The translations under genes were made by a program, and so were the position numbers. Of a DNA stretch of 26,887 nucleotides, positions 15,459 to 23,590 are shown piece by piece. Each line of letters opens with the position of its first letter. Position 1 is the stretch's first letter. The stretch spans positions 1 to 26,887 of the forward strand of contig CAJUFP010000068.1 of NCBI GenBank assembly GCA_910585645.1, read 5' to 3'. The notes beneath the pieces are model-generated. The model saw nothing but the letters and a program-made list of their open reading frames with translations. It did no database searches and was not told the DNA's origin. The stretch is from an uncultured Hungatella sp. GTDB lineage: Bacteria; Bacillota; Clostridia; Lachnospirales; Lachnospiraceae.

Positions 15459-15683
15459 TTACTCCTCCATAAATTTTTTGTTTTTTTCATAATAATCCGA
15501 TACAATCGCGTTTTCAATATCATTCATATTGGTTTCCACGATGTTTCCACTGTTGTCAATAACAGCAGCGTGATTTGGGTGATTTAAATTTAAAACTCTT
15601 ATTATGCCTTCTCCTTTTGTAAACGCATAACCATTAATAATCATATCTGCCCCATCGGCAATTTCTTTAATTTCAAACTGCAT
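15459..15683 (-). CDS. Hypothetical 74-residue protein of the small-gene cassette
   Basis: Not recognised with confidence. The protein starts MQFEIKEIADGADMIING and contains HPNHAAVIDNSGNIVE in the middle and an acidic/aromatic end, DYYEKNKKFMEE. It looks like a small beta-rich domain followed by a helix. GAGG lies 7 nt before the ATG. It overlaps the upstream gene by 11 nt and its terminal codons carry the ribosome binding site of the DUF4160-like gene, so the three genes appear translationally coupled. In the usual DUF4160 arrangement the partner is a DUF2442-type protein; this one does not look like that. Confidence 0.65.
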   Translation of the reverse strand: MQFEIKEIADGADMIINGYAFTKGEGIIRVLNLNHPNHAAVIDNSGNIVETNMNDIENAIVSDYYEKNKKFMEE

Positions 15684-15945
15684 ATAGAATCCTCACTTTC
15701 TTTATAGGGGCTAAAAATTCATTGACATTGTAGTATAAATTTTCCAGTATGGGAATTAAATCTATATATTCCTCTGTCTCCTTTAATCCCTGATACTTTG
15801 CCATAACTACAAGGTAACCCTGATTCCATTCTATGATCTTTGTGTATCGTTCCAGGCGGGCAGAGGTTCTGAACCGAATCGTATGCCCGTTGAACTGAAA
15901 TATTGTATAATCCTTTTGACTGCTTAAGATGGCCTCTCCAGACAT
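15673..15945 (-). CDS. Hypothetical 90-residue protein, first gene of the small-gene cassette
   Basis: Not assignable by me to a named family. It starts MSGEAILSSQKDYTIF and contains GHTIRFRTSARLERYTKI, EWNQGYLVVMAKY, EEYIDLIPILENLYYNV and a closing FLAPIKKVRI. The even mix of short beta strands and the DLIPILE helix suggest a compact alpha/beta domain. No signal peptide or membrane helix is present. AAGGGTG upstream is a weak ribosome binding site. It follows the acylphosphatase gene by 29 nt without an obvious promoter, so it may ride on that transcript. It is AT-rich, which suggests the cassette arrived separately from its neighbours. Confidence 0.65.
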   Translation of the reverse strand: MSGEAILSSQKDYTIFQFNGHTIRFRTSARLERYTKIIEWNQGYLVVMAKYQGLKETEEYIDLIPILENLYYNVNEFLAPIKKVRILYAV

Positions 15946-15974
15946 GTTTCACACCCTTTCCAAAAGCAGGATTT

Positions 15975-16241
15975 TCAATACACCACCCGAAACTTCGACT
16001 CCTCCACACAGGGAATCTCCGCCACATCCATATTGTCAATAGAAATAAACTGCTGCCCCTGCAAGTCCTTCAAAAACCGTTCAATACTGGCCTCTTCCCC
16101 CTGGACTTCCATCTCCACCCGGTCGTCCCAGAGATTTTTCACCCACCCGGTCAGTTTTCTGGACTGAGCCAGGTAGGTGGCGCGGTAGCGAAATCCTACG
16201 CCCTGCACCCTGCCGGAAAAATAAATATGTTTTCTTACCAT
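15975..16241 (-). CDS. acyP: Acylphosphatase
   Basis: An 88-residue protein starting MVRKHIYFSGRVQGVGFRYRA, with the phosphate-binding loop and catalytic Arg (R18), and GWVKNLWDDRVEME with catalytic Asn (N36). It is full length for the family, ending with KFRVVY. It hydrolyses carboxyl-phosphate bonds (acetyl phosphate, carbamoyl phosphate, 1,3-bisphosphoglycerate) in the cytosol. AAGGAG is 12 nt before the ATG at 16241 and 6 nt before an in-frame TTG at 16247, which would add Met-Gly; either start is possible. It follows the dehydrogenase-like gene by about 20 nt and is probably co-transcribed. Confidence 0.93.
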   Translation of the reverse strand: MVRKHIYFSGRVQGVGFRYRATYLAQSRKLTGWVKNLWDDRVEMEVQGEEASIERFLKDLQGQQFISIDNMDVAEIPCVEESKFRVVY

Positions 16242-16260
16242 CCCCAATCTCTTCTCCTTC

Positions 16261-17157
16261 CTACTCCCCCAAATACGCCCGTATATTATCCAGTACCTTC
16301 TTACTCAAAAGCTCAAACGCCTGCTTGGTCCTCCCCACGGAAGTCCTCATGCAAATCACATTCTCTCTCCCTATCAGCTCCCCTCTCTCATCGCCGATAG
16401 CTGCCTCCGTGTCGCAGCAATACAGATTATCCCCACATTCCAGCCATTTAGCCAGGGCGTCCCTGTCAGAGGCGGTGCCGATAGAGGTATTCATGAGAAT
16501 TTTCTTATTGCCAAGATGTTCAAACTGTTCCTCATGAAGCAGAATCACATTTTTATTAAGACAGGTAATCACCACCTGACTTTTCTCAAGCAGTTCATTT
16601 AACGGCAGATACTCCATGCCCGCCGCTTCCTTCTCCGGCTTCCTGGTTCTGCTGTAATAAGACACTTTTGCGCCCATCATCTGCAATGCCTCCGCCACCA
16701 TAGTGCCGGACACCCCCAGGCCCACAATCCCCACCGGAAGATTGGTCAGCTCCAGAGGTTCCTCCTGCCACATGGGAAAATCAAATCCGTGGAGAATCCG
16801 CACCAACTGGTACAGCACATACTCCACCACGCCCCGGTCGCCGTAATCCCGAATACCCAGAACCTGAATCCCATGCTCCCTGGCATAGGCGATATCCACA
16901 TTGGCGCTGGCCTCTGAGTAGAGGCTGCAGCACATTCCCACATAGCGGACATTGGGACACTGCTTTAGCACATGCTTTCCGATTTGGGAAGTATAGCTGA
17001 CTAAAACGCCGTCCCCGTCCCCGATTCTCCTTACTATCTCGTCATCATTTCCTGGTATATCCTCATACAGCACCACTTCTTCGGCATACTTTTTCAATTC
17101 CTCCTGGGCGGAGGGAATCAGGCTCACAGGCTCTATGGCTACCAATTTTTTAAACAT
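16261..17157 (-). CDS. Divergent 2-hydroxyacid dehydrogenase-like NAD-binding protein
   Basis: A 298-residue protein with the two-domain D-isomer 2-hydroxyacid dehydrogenase layout: an N-terminal flavodoxin-like part, then a Rossmann domain with IVGLGVSG (G146-x-G148-x-x-G151), YYSRTRK at the end of the second strand, and ILMNTSIGTASDRDAL. In active enzymes the last segment reads N-x-(A/S)-R-G, with the catalytic Arg; here it is I226. The TPH motif that gives the catalytic His is replaced by MRTSVGRT (270-277). The protein may therefore do different chemistry or act as a sensor. ATG 17157 is 7 nt after AAGGAG; a start at 17175 would add MRRRRH and overlap that site. It lies between aspartate-dehydrogenase-like and acylphosphatase genes. 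Confidence 0.8.
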   Translation of the reverse strand: MFKKLVAIEPVSLIPSAQEELKKYAEEVVLYEDIPGNDDEIVRRIGDGDGVLVSYTSQIGKHVLKQCPNVRYVGMCCSLYSEASANVDIAYAREHGIQVLGIRDYGDRGVVEYVLYQLVRILHGFDFPMWQEEPLELTNLPVGIVGLGVSGTMVAEALQMMGAKVSYYSRTRKPEKEAAGMEYLPLNELLEKSQVVITCLNKNVILLHEEQFEHLGNKKILMNTSIGTASDRDALAKWLECGDNLYCCDTEAAIGDERGELIGRENVICMRTSVGRTKQAFELLSKKVLDNIRAYLGE

Positions 17158-17190
17158 ATGTCTTCTCCTTCTCATTTAATCAGCATCCGC

Positions 17191-17214
17191 ATTTGCTGTT
17201 TAATTTGCTGTTTA
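17191..17214. repeat. Perfect tandem duplication of a 12-mer
   Basis: ATTTGCTGTTTA occurs twice head to tail in the 119-bp gap between the two dehydrogenase-like genes. It may be a simple slippage duplication. It lies 20 bp before the ribosome binding site of the downstream gene. Confidence 0.6.
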
Positions 17215-17276
17215 TCCTCATCTGCCGGAACGCCGAAACGTATCTCCATGGCAAAACCGCGCTTCTTTTCCGTCCC

Positions 17277-18074
17277 TTAAAACATAATGGGCGATACCAG
17301 GTTCTGCAGAAGCGCCACCACGCTCCACGCGGCAATATCGCTGGTTCTGGAATAGATATCCACCACAGCCTTCACCCCGTCAATTTCCGCGGTAATCCTG
17401 TGATCGTCCCCCTCCATCCCCGGCACGCTGATAATGTGAAACTCTGTTTTTTCCGTGCCCGCCGTGGCCAAAGACGCTGCCACAGACACGTTGACCTTTG
17501 TAGGCAGAAGCTGAATGGCCTCTTTGGTATTCCCTGCAAATACCTCGGACTCTTCGTTGTCCTCCAACAGCTCATCCCGAAATACCGGGGTATTCTGCAG
17601 GGATTTTGGCCCTTTATGAGTCACCATCTCTGTCTTTACCTGCCCCATCAGCGAAACAGTCCGAAGCACGTCAAACCCTCCGATTGCGCCGGAAGCGATG
17701 TGTACCCTTGTCCCGTTCTCTCTGGCCACAGCTTTTATGCGTCCGTAAAATTCTTCGTCGGCAAAGGCGCCGATGGACAGGACCACCAAATGGGCACCGG
17801 CTTTCAGCACCTTTTCCCCAATGTCTTTTACAAGCTGCACCGAAGCCATCTCCGCCACATAGTCCGGTTTCGCGTCCAGCAAATCCTCAATGGTCTCAAA
17901 TGCCGGACACCCGGCTTTGGCGGCTAAAGCTAAGGCATGTTCCCTGTTTCTTCCCAGTACGCCCACGATCTCATACTCCGGAAGCAGCCCGTGCCGCCAG
18001 GCGTCTGTCAAAATGTTACCCAATTTTCCGCAGCCTGCTATGGCAAGGCGGATTTTTGCTGATTCTGATTTCAT
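17277..18074 (-). CDS. L-aspartate dehydrogenase-like protein (NadX/DUF108 family)
   Basis: A 265-residue protein with an N-terminal Rossmann fold (IAGCGKLG, G14-x-G16-x-x-G19), SGAIGGFDVLR (128-138), LPTKVNVSVAASLA (190-203) and GDDHRITAEID with the family's conserved His (H225). These fit L-aspartate dehydrogenase, which makes iminoaspartate from aspartate with NAD(P)+, used in NAD synthesis or in aspartate/hydroxyaspartate breakdown. No nadA or nadC gene is adjacent. The ATG at 18074 is preferred: GGAAGGG is 13 nt upstream, while an ATG at 18086 touches that site and a TTG at 18101 precedes it. It starts a possible three-gene unit with the 2-hydroxyacid-dehydrogenase-like and acylphosphatase genes. 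Confidence 0.82.
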   Translation of the reverse strand: MKSESAKIRLAIAGCGKLGNILTDAWRHGLLPEYEIVGVLGRNREHALALAAKAGCPAFETIEDLLDAKPDYVAEMASVQLVKDIGEKVLKAGAHLVVLSIGAFADEEFYGRIKAVARENGTRVHIASGAIGGFDVLRTVSLMGQVKTEMVTHKGPKSLQNTPVFRDELLEDNEESEVFAGNTKEAIQLLPTKVNVSVAASLATAGTEKTEFHIISVPGMEGDDHRITAEIDGVKAVVDIYSRTSDIAAWSVVALLQNLVSPIMF

Positions 18075-18207
18075 GATTTTTACCATTCCCTTCCTGTGCA
18101 ATCTCCCATGTTCTCTGCGGCCTGCTGCAATTCCAACAGCCGTTTATACACCTGACCGGCCTCTGACACCCCAACATTTCGCTTACATCCGTCAACCCCA
18201 TGTTCAC

Positions 18208-18236
18208 AAAATACCAGATTAGGATTCTCAAAACAA
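18208..18236 (-). promoter_or_regulatory. Possible promoter for the aspartate-dehydrogenase-like gene
   Basis: TTGTTT (18236-18231) and TATTTT (18213-18208) lie 17 nt apart on the minus strand, and the -10 has the extended TGG before it. The site overlaps the end of jetD and leaves a leader of about 125 nt. No terminator hairpin is visible after jetD, so read-through is also possible. Confidence 0.3.
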
Positions 18237-19433
18237 AAAACACTCCTGCTCCACCACTTTCTTCTCCGCCAACATCCTGTCAATCAACGGCTGCAGCAGC
18301 GGTTCCCGCATCTTTTTAAGCTTCTCCCAGGACGACGCCCCCATATCCATCCCATATCCCAACTTCACATACATTTCATACCAGTCCACATCCATGTGCA
18401 ATGGCTTTACCAACGGGAATATTTTTGTTCGGATATACCGAAAAATACGAACCCCGCCATAATCCAAATCTCCCGTATGGTAATACTCTATATCTGCCCC
18501 TGCCTGTCTCTGCTCCTGAAGCACCTGCTCCAGCCGTACCAAAAACTCCCGTTCCTTTGGAGAAAAAAAACCGTGGCAAAACAAAATCAAAGTCCCTTCC
18601 TCATAAGGCATAGAAATATAGTTGGCCTTATTCTCCACCGTAATGATTTTGCGAATTCTCTGGTCACAGTCAATCTCTGCATGTTTCAGCGTCGCCGAAT
18701 TTAGTACCATGCCATAAGGAAATATGGACAAATCGATGACCCTGCCGCCCAGCAAAATACGCAATTCCCCTTTCAATTCCAACTCCTGGGCGTAATCTTC
18801 CAAATACATCTGGGATAAAATCTCATGCTCTCCCATAACTTCATCAACCATGGGATGATACTTTTTCCCAATACTGACCACCCTGGATTTCAGCATGTCC
18901 TCAAATACCTTGGAACCATTGAGATACTTACTGCTGAACACCCTCTCAAACATAGGCTCCCTTAATTTCTCCAACATGTCCAGGCAGCGAAACAAAACCT
19001 CCCCATATTTCTCCAAATCCCCCGGATATTTTCCCCGTTCAATCTCCTGTAATAATTCCCTGTAATAAGCGTTCAGCCACATTGTCTCCGCCCGCTTTTC
19101 ATAACCTGCCACAAACTCCCTGGCATTGTCAAGACGGCTTTTCTTCGACTCTCTCCCCGCAATCCGGTAAATATCCGCCATATCCTTTAACCGATAGGTA
19201 ATCGTCTCTATCTCCGAACCTCCGCAAAACCACTTGACCCGAATAAGGCCCTTTTGCTCCAGTTCCCTGGCCTCCTTTATCAGTTCGCTTTTGCCCAATA
19301 CATCATAATCCGCTTGCTGGATTTTAAAGCTGCGGTTTCCGTCCGTCTCCTCCCTCCAGTCATTGGCACTGTTTTCAAACCGCGCAATAATCTTACCCAG
19401 TATATAAAATTCCGCTTTTCCTTCCTGCCCCAC
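18228..19433 (-). CDS. jetD: Wadjet protein JetD, Toprim nuclease
   Basis: A 401-residue protein. The N-terminal part is helical and DNA-binding-like; the C-terminal part is a Toprim domain related to topoisomerase VI A/Spo11: ITVENKANY with the metal-binding E267, then HTGDLDYGGVRIF with D322-x-D324. It ends with a conserved-looking LLQPLIDRML helix and VVEQE. In Wadjet, JetD cuts circular DNA once the JetABC motor has extruded it. The residues needed for metal-dependent cleavage are intact. The start is GTG at 19433 with GGAGG 5 nt upstream. Unlike the tightly coupled jetA-B-C genes it is separated from jetC by 146 nt. Confidence 0.9.
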   Translation of the reverse strand: MGQEGKAEFYILGKIIARFENSANDWREETDGNRSFKIQQADYDVLGKSELIKEARELEQKGLIRVKWFCGGSEIETITYRLKDMADIYRIAGRESKKSRLDNAREFVAGYEKRAETMWLNAYYRELLQEIERGKYPGDLEKYGEVLFRCLDMLEKLREPMFERVFSSKYLNGSKVFEDMLKSRVVSIGKKYHPMVDEVMGEHEILSQMYLEDYAQELELKGELRILLGGRVIDLSIFPYGMVLNSATLKHAEIDCDQRIRKIITVENKANYISMPYEEGTLILFCHGFFSPKEREFLVRLEQVLQEQRQAGADIEYYHTGDLDYGGVRIFRYIRTKIFPLVKPLHMDVDWYEMYVKLGYGMDMGASSWEKLKKMREPLLQPLIDRMLAEKKVVEQECFLF

Positions 19434-19579
19434 CTATTCCTCCCGCTCCTCTTTCCTGTCCCTGCCTGCTCTGTTTTCTGTTTCTATTTTCTGCCTCTGT
19501 CCCCTTATGGCTCCCCATCCCTTCCCCATTTCTCCCCCTAATCTTATCCGGCCGTATCCTTATTCCACCTTATTCGGCC
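19434..19579. other. Purine-rich spacer between jetC and jetD
   Basis: On the transcribed strand this 146-nt gap is almost pure A/G with runs of GGGG and GGAAGG, plus a short GGCCGGAT/ATACGGCC-like repeat near jetC. It contains no recognised promoter or coding frame. It stands out because the other jet genes overlap or nearly touch. Confidence 0.5.
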
Positions 19580-22500
19580 TTACTCCCCCTCATCCTCCAC
19601 ATTCTCCCTCAACTGCTCAAAATCCTTCTTCTCAAACTCCTGAATAGAAATGGACTTCTTATTGGGATTGGCAAACACAAAAATTTTGTCCACCGTCTCC
19701 AGATAATTCTGAATCTTGTCATTGGTCGCGCTGATCAGAGCCTGGAACCCCAGCCCCCGGATAAGCTGGATACAGCTTGCCACCTTCTCCGCGTCCATCT
19801 TGGAAAACGCCTCGTCAAGAACTACCAAACGGATGGTAGGATTCCGAATCAGCCCCGGTTTCAGATCAATCTTGTACGCCTGGGCAAAGCTGGCAAGGAG
19901 GGCCACATAGAGAGGGTTCTGCCCCTCGCCGCCGGAATTTTTCTTAATCATCTTGCTGAGCCGAATCCGAATCACCTCATCCTCATTCTGAATCAACTGC
20001 TGCATATCAAACGAAAGGTAAGTCCGGTAATCCGCGTACTTGTCCATGTTCCGCCTGGCTTCCTCCAGTTCCTCCGCCGTGGCGTTCTCCGGGGGAATAA
20101 AAATGCTGATTAAGTCGTTAATCATGGCCCCGTAATGGTTTTCATGCTCCTGGGTAAACATATTAAGCTGATTATCCCAGCCAATATCCAAATCCGACGG
20201 ATTCACCTCCAAAGCCTCATCCATAAACATATCATAATACTGACCGTCAGGCCCCTTATTCTTCCCAATATAAAACTGATACTTGTCCTTTCCAAAATCC
20301 AGCCTGCTGATAATCCGGTTCAGCTCGTCTTTCCTCTGCATAGCCTCCTTGATGGCGCTACGGATTTTATACATAAAATCATCCTTAAAATGCTCCACCG
20401 CTGTCCTGGCCTGCTCCGTTGCCCGGACGCGGAATTCCTCCAACCGCTCATCATTCAAGTGGTCCAGCAATTCCCGGTAATCCTTGTTGTCCTCCGCCGT
20501 GGGAGAAAAATTCCGGTTCTGGTAGGCGCGCAGATACACGGTGCGCAAATCCACTAAGCGGTTCATCTCCTGCTGCCGCTTTTCCTCCGCCTTTGCAAGC
20601 TGCCCCAGAAAATCATTGCGCAAAACGTCGTATCTCGGGTTCTTTTTGGAAGCCAGAATCCCGGCCAGCTCCTCCTCAAATTCCTGGTTCGCCGTAAAAT
20701 CCCGCTCCTTTTCCACAAGAGCCTCATTGAGATTCACCAGATTTTCCCGCTCCTGCTGCTGGTTCCGCTCCAAATCATCGGCATTTCTCTGAAGCTGCCG
20801 CAAAACCGCCTTTCTCTGGTCGCACAAATCCAAAATAGACTGCCGTTCCTTTTTCCACTGGTCAACATTCTGGGACAACAGCTCTTCCAGCTTAGCCTTT
20901 AACTTGGCCTGCTCCCCCCGTTTCGTTTTAAAGGAAACCATATCCTTTTTCCACTCCAGATACACCCCGACGTCCTGGCTCAAATACTCCAGCCCAAGGA
21001 CTCTGGCCCCATCTTTCACAATCTCCTGCTGAGGCGTCATGGCCTCTTCCATGTCCTTCAAACTCTTTTCCAGAAGCTTTATCCTCTGGCGCACGCTGCT
21101 CTTGCCTATGTAGGCAGCCGTGGTGTACAAAGCGGGATTAATATGCTGAATCCGGTAATTATGGTAGGACACGCAGTTCTTCGTGATGCCGATGCGGTGC
21201 GTACGCAGTTCATCCACGTCCTCGCATTTCATCACCTTTCCCAAAAGAAAATTCACGTAAGCCTGGGCGTAATCGCTTCTGGCCTCCACTTCCTCCGCCA
21301 GGGACCCCTGGGCTACCTGATGGCGGTCTGCGGCCACCCGCTCCGTGTCCAGGACTGCCACCCGGTAAAATTTCTCCTTGTCCATTTCCTCGTAAATCTT
21401 CATGGCCGTCCTGGCGTACTTGGGCTCCACAATCACCGAAAGCTTATTGTACCCCATGTAGCCCTCCACCGCATTGCGCCACGCCTCGTCCCGGATGTCC
21501 AAAAGGTCTGCCAAAATCTCCACCCGAACGCTTTTGCCCGTCTCCTGGTACAGGCGGTTCTGCAAAATCGTCCTGGCCTGCTCCAATTCCCTGGGATACG
21601 CCTTGTTTCCCGCCTTTAACTGAGTCAATTCCTCCTGGGCCTGGGCCATTTTCCTACGCAGTTCCCGCAGTTCCCCCTGGGCGTTCTGCTGCTGCTTTGT
21701 CACGTCCCGGCGCACTTCCTCCAAATCGCCTTTCAGCCGTGTCAGCTCTTCCTCCGTAATCTTTCCCTGCTCAAAAGCCTCAATATCCCACAAAGTCCGG
21801 TTGGACACGCTGTCCTCATCCTCCCAGGCTTTCAATGCCCCGGCTGTCTGCTCCCACCGTGCCTTGCTTCTGCCCAACTGCTCCACCAGGGCATTTAAGG
21901 AGGAAAGCTGCTCTTTCATCTGCTCGTACCCGGTCATGGTAATGCGCTTAAGAAGCTCATCCCCCTGCCTGGTCATGTCGTCAATATGTTCCTGCTCTTC
22001 CTCTATGGCCTGGACCGCCTTTTTCCCGTTCTCCTCCAAAACCTGGATTTTCGTCTGGCACTCCGCCACCTTTAACCTGTCCTGCATCATGTCAAGCCTG
22101 GCGCTGTAATACCCGTAAGCCTCCATCCTCCGCCCCACGGCTTCCACTTCCCCGTGCTGGCTGCAAATCCCTTTCAACTGGTCGATTTCCCGGCATGTAT
22201 CCTCAATCTTCTGCCGCATCCGCCCGTACTCCATGACGCTCTGCTGCATATCCTCAATATGGATATCCTGTTCCGTGCAAATGTATTCCTTCACAAACTC
22301 TTCCAGCTTGATATTCATGCGAAACGGAATGGCCCGCTTAAACAGAAGGGGAAATTTCTCCGAATCCAGCCCGCCCAGATACACGTCGTAAAGCTGCTTG
22401 CGGAACCGCTCATTGTGGGAGCCGAAATAGTATTCTTCCTTTGGGAAATTTGCCAAAAGCCACCCTTTGACTTCCTCTATGGACATGGCACGGCCATAGG

Positions 22501-22966
22501 AATGTTTTCCGTTTTCCCCAGTCCGGTACTCGTGGTTTGGTATAGGCCCCTTATGCCAGAAAAACATTCTGGCAATCTCATTGCTGGCCGTCTCCACGTC
22601 AAACACAACCCCCACACACTGGCACTGCCCGGTGTCCGTCCTGCGAAGCTCCAACACAATGGTGGTGGAAAAGTTGTTATTTCTCAGATAAGAAAAATGA
22701 TTGTCCTCCCCGATATTAACCATGCCCCTTAAATACTCAATCAGGCTCCGGTCGGAATCGTCAGCCGCCGCCTTGTTAAAAAATCCCCTGCCGTCGGTGT
22801 TGGCGTAAAGGACAATCTGCATGGCGTCAATAACCGTGGATTTGCCGCTGCCCGAATGGCCTGTAAAAAAATTAATCCCCTCGTGGAAAGACAAGGTTTT
22901 ATGTCTTATGTAGTGCCAGTTGTTCAGGCATATCCTGGACAGGGCTTCAAACCTCTGGTTCGTCAT
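19580..22966 (-). CDS. jetC: Wadjet protein JetC, SMC-like ATPase
   Basis: A 1128-residue SMC/MukB-like protein. Walker A is GHSGSGKST (36-44), preceded by SFHEGINFFT. Long charged coiled-coil arms (about 240-480 and 620-900) flank a hinge-like middle. The ABC signature is NSGGEGQ (from about 1010), then Walker B RLVVLDEAF with catalytic E1052 and D-loop SKMDAEK. All ATPase motifs are intact. JetC dimerises with JetA and JetB to extrude DNA loops, from which JetD recognises and cuts small closed circles. Two starts are possible: ATG 22975, directly touching GGGAG, or ATG 22966, 9 nt from it; the latter is preferred. It overlaps the end of jetB by 20 nt. Confidence 0.95.
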   Translation of the reverse strand: MTNQRFEALSRICLNNWHYIRHKTLSFHEGINFFTGHSGSGKSTVIDAMQIVLYANTDGRGFFNKAAADDSDRSLIEYLRGMVNIGEDNHFSYLRNNNFSTTIVLELRRTDTGQCQCVGVVFDVETASNEIARMFFWHKGPIPNHEYRTGENGKHSYGRAMSIEEVKGWLLANFPKEEYYFGSHNERFRKQLYDVYLGGLDSEKFPLLFKRAIPFRMNIKLEEFVKEYICTEQDIHIEDMQQSVMEYGRMRQKIEDTCREIDQLKGICSQHGEVEAVGRRMEAYGYYSARLDMMQDRLKVAECQTKIQVLEENGKKAVQAIEEEQEHIDDMTRQGDELLKRITMTGYEQMKEQLSSLNALVEQLGRSKARWEQTAGALKAWEDEDSVSNRTLWDIEAFEQGKITEEELTRLKGDLEEVRRDVTKQQQNAQGELRELRRKMAQAQEELTQLKAGNKAYPRELEQARTILQNRLYQETGKSVRVEILADLLDIRDEAWRNAVEGYMGYNKLSVIVEPKYARTAMKIYEEMDKEKFYRVAVLDTERVAADRHQVAQGSLAEEVEARSDYAQAYVNFLLGKVMKCEDVDELRTHRIGITKNCVSYHNYRIQHINPALYTTAAYIGKSSVRQRIKLLEKSLKDMEEAMTPQQEIVKDGARVLGLEYLSQDVGVYLEWKKDMVSFKTKRGEQAKLKAKLEELLSQNVDQWKKERQSILDLCDQRKAVLRQLQRNADDLERNQQQERENLVNLNEALVEKERDFTANQEFEEELAGILASKKNPRYDVLRNDFLGQLAKAEEKRQQEMNRLVDLRTVYLRAYQNRNFSPTAEDNKDYRELLDHLNDERLEEFRVRATEQARTAVEHFKDDFMYKIRSAIKEAMQRKDELNRIISRLDFGKDKYQFYIGKNKGPDGQYYDMFMDEALEVNPSDLDIGWDNQLNMFTQEHENHYGAMINDLISIFIPPENATAEELEEARRNMDKYADYRTYLSFDMQQLIQNEDEVIRIRLSKMIKKNSGGEGQNPLYVALLASFAQAYKIDLKPGLIRNPTIRLVVLDEAFSKMDAEKVASCIQLIRGLGFQALISATNDKIQNYLETVDKIFVFANPNKKSISIQEFEKKDFEQLRENVEDEGE

Positions 22967-23564
22967 CTTCCTCATCTCCCTCTGTATAAGTCTCTATCAG
23001 CGCCCTCACATCATCCCCCATCAGCACCACATTGACCGTAGGGTAGATGACCAGGCGGCTCTGCCCGTCCATTTCCTCCAAAACATCCAGCGGCTCAATA
23101 AGCTGATACCGTTTCAGCAGGGCAAGACAGCGGCGAATCTCCGTCACCGACGGCTGTTTCCTCAACAGCCGGTAAGTCCCCAGCTTCTCGTGAATCTCCC
23201 CCAGGGAAGTCACCGCGTTGACAGACGTGGACACCGTGGACATCTGCTCGTCGTAGATAAGCTTTAAAATCAGGATGTACAATGTGGCCAGCTTGGGCAG
23301 CTTGTCCCCAACCACCTGCTCCCCCCGGATGTAGATTACCCCCATCTGGCTGTTCTCCATCACCTCGATGTCCATAATGGCAAAATACGCCTTAATAAAT
23401 TCCAGGTGCTTGCCGCACTGATAGTAATCCTTATTGATCTGATACCGTTTGGTCTTTCGGTCATACCGTCGCTCCAGCAAAAATGTCTGCCTGTAAAGCT
23501 GGGTGATGAACTCTGTGACCTTCCGCTGCTCTTCCTGCGGCAGTTCTTCGTAGTAATTTATCAT
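22947..23564 (-). CDS. jetB: Wadjet protein JetB, MukE-like winged-helix subunit
   Basis: A 205-residue protein without membrane segments, with two winged-helix-like halves (for example VSLGEIHEK-like and TEIRRCLALLKRYQLIEPLD segments around 130-170) and a very acidic tail, EGDEEDDEPEV. Size, position between JetA and the SMC-like ATPase, and the wHTH pattern fit JetB, the MukE/KITE-type subunit. The ATG at 23564 has GGGAG 6 nt upstream and is preferred. An in-frame GTG at 23594 would overlap the jetA stop as GTGA and add ten residues, but has only a distant weak ribosome binding site. The specific Pfam family (DUF4194 or the clostridial type) needs an HMM search. Confidence 0.85.
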   Translation of the reverse strand: MINYYEELPQEEQRKVTEFITQLYRQTFLLERRYDRKTKRYQINKDYYQCGKHLEFIKAYFAIMDIEVMENSQMGVIYIRGEQVVGDKLPKLATLYILILKLIYDEQMSTVSTSVNAVTSLGEIHEKLGTYRLLRKQPSVTEIRRCLALLKRYQLIEPLDVLEEMDGQSRLVIYPTVNVVLMGDDVRALIETYTEGDEEDDEPEV

Positions 23565-23590
23565 CTGCTGCTCCCTTTTTTCGTAAAGGT

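Noticed and set aside
18080..18283. 67-codon minus-strand frame between jetD and the aspartate-dehydrogenase-like gene
   Set aside because: It overlaps the end of jetD and the start of the next gene, lacks a ribosome binding site and matches no family I know. It might be a gene remnant, but this cannot be shown.
19580..22966. SbcC/RecN-type repair ATPase instead of JetC
   Set aside because: The SMC-like motifs alone would allow it, but the order with two small winged-helix/kleisin-type genes upstream and a Toprim protein downstream fits Wadjet.
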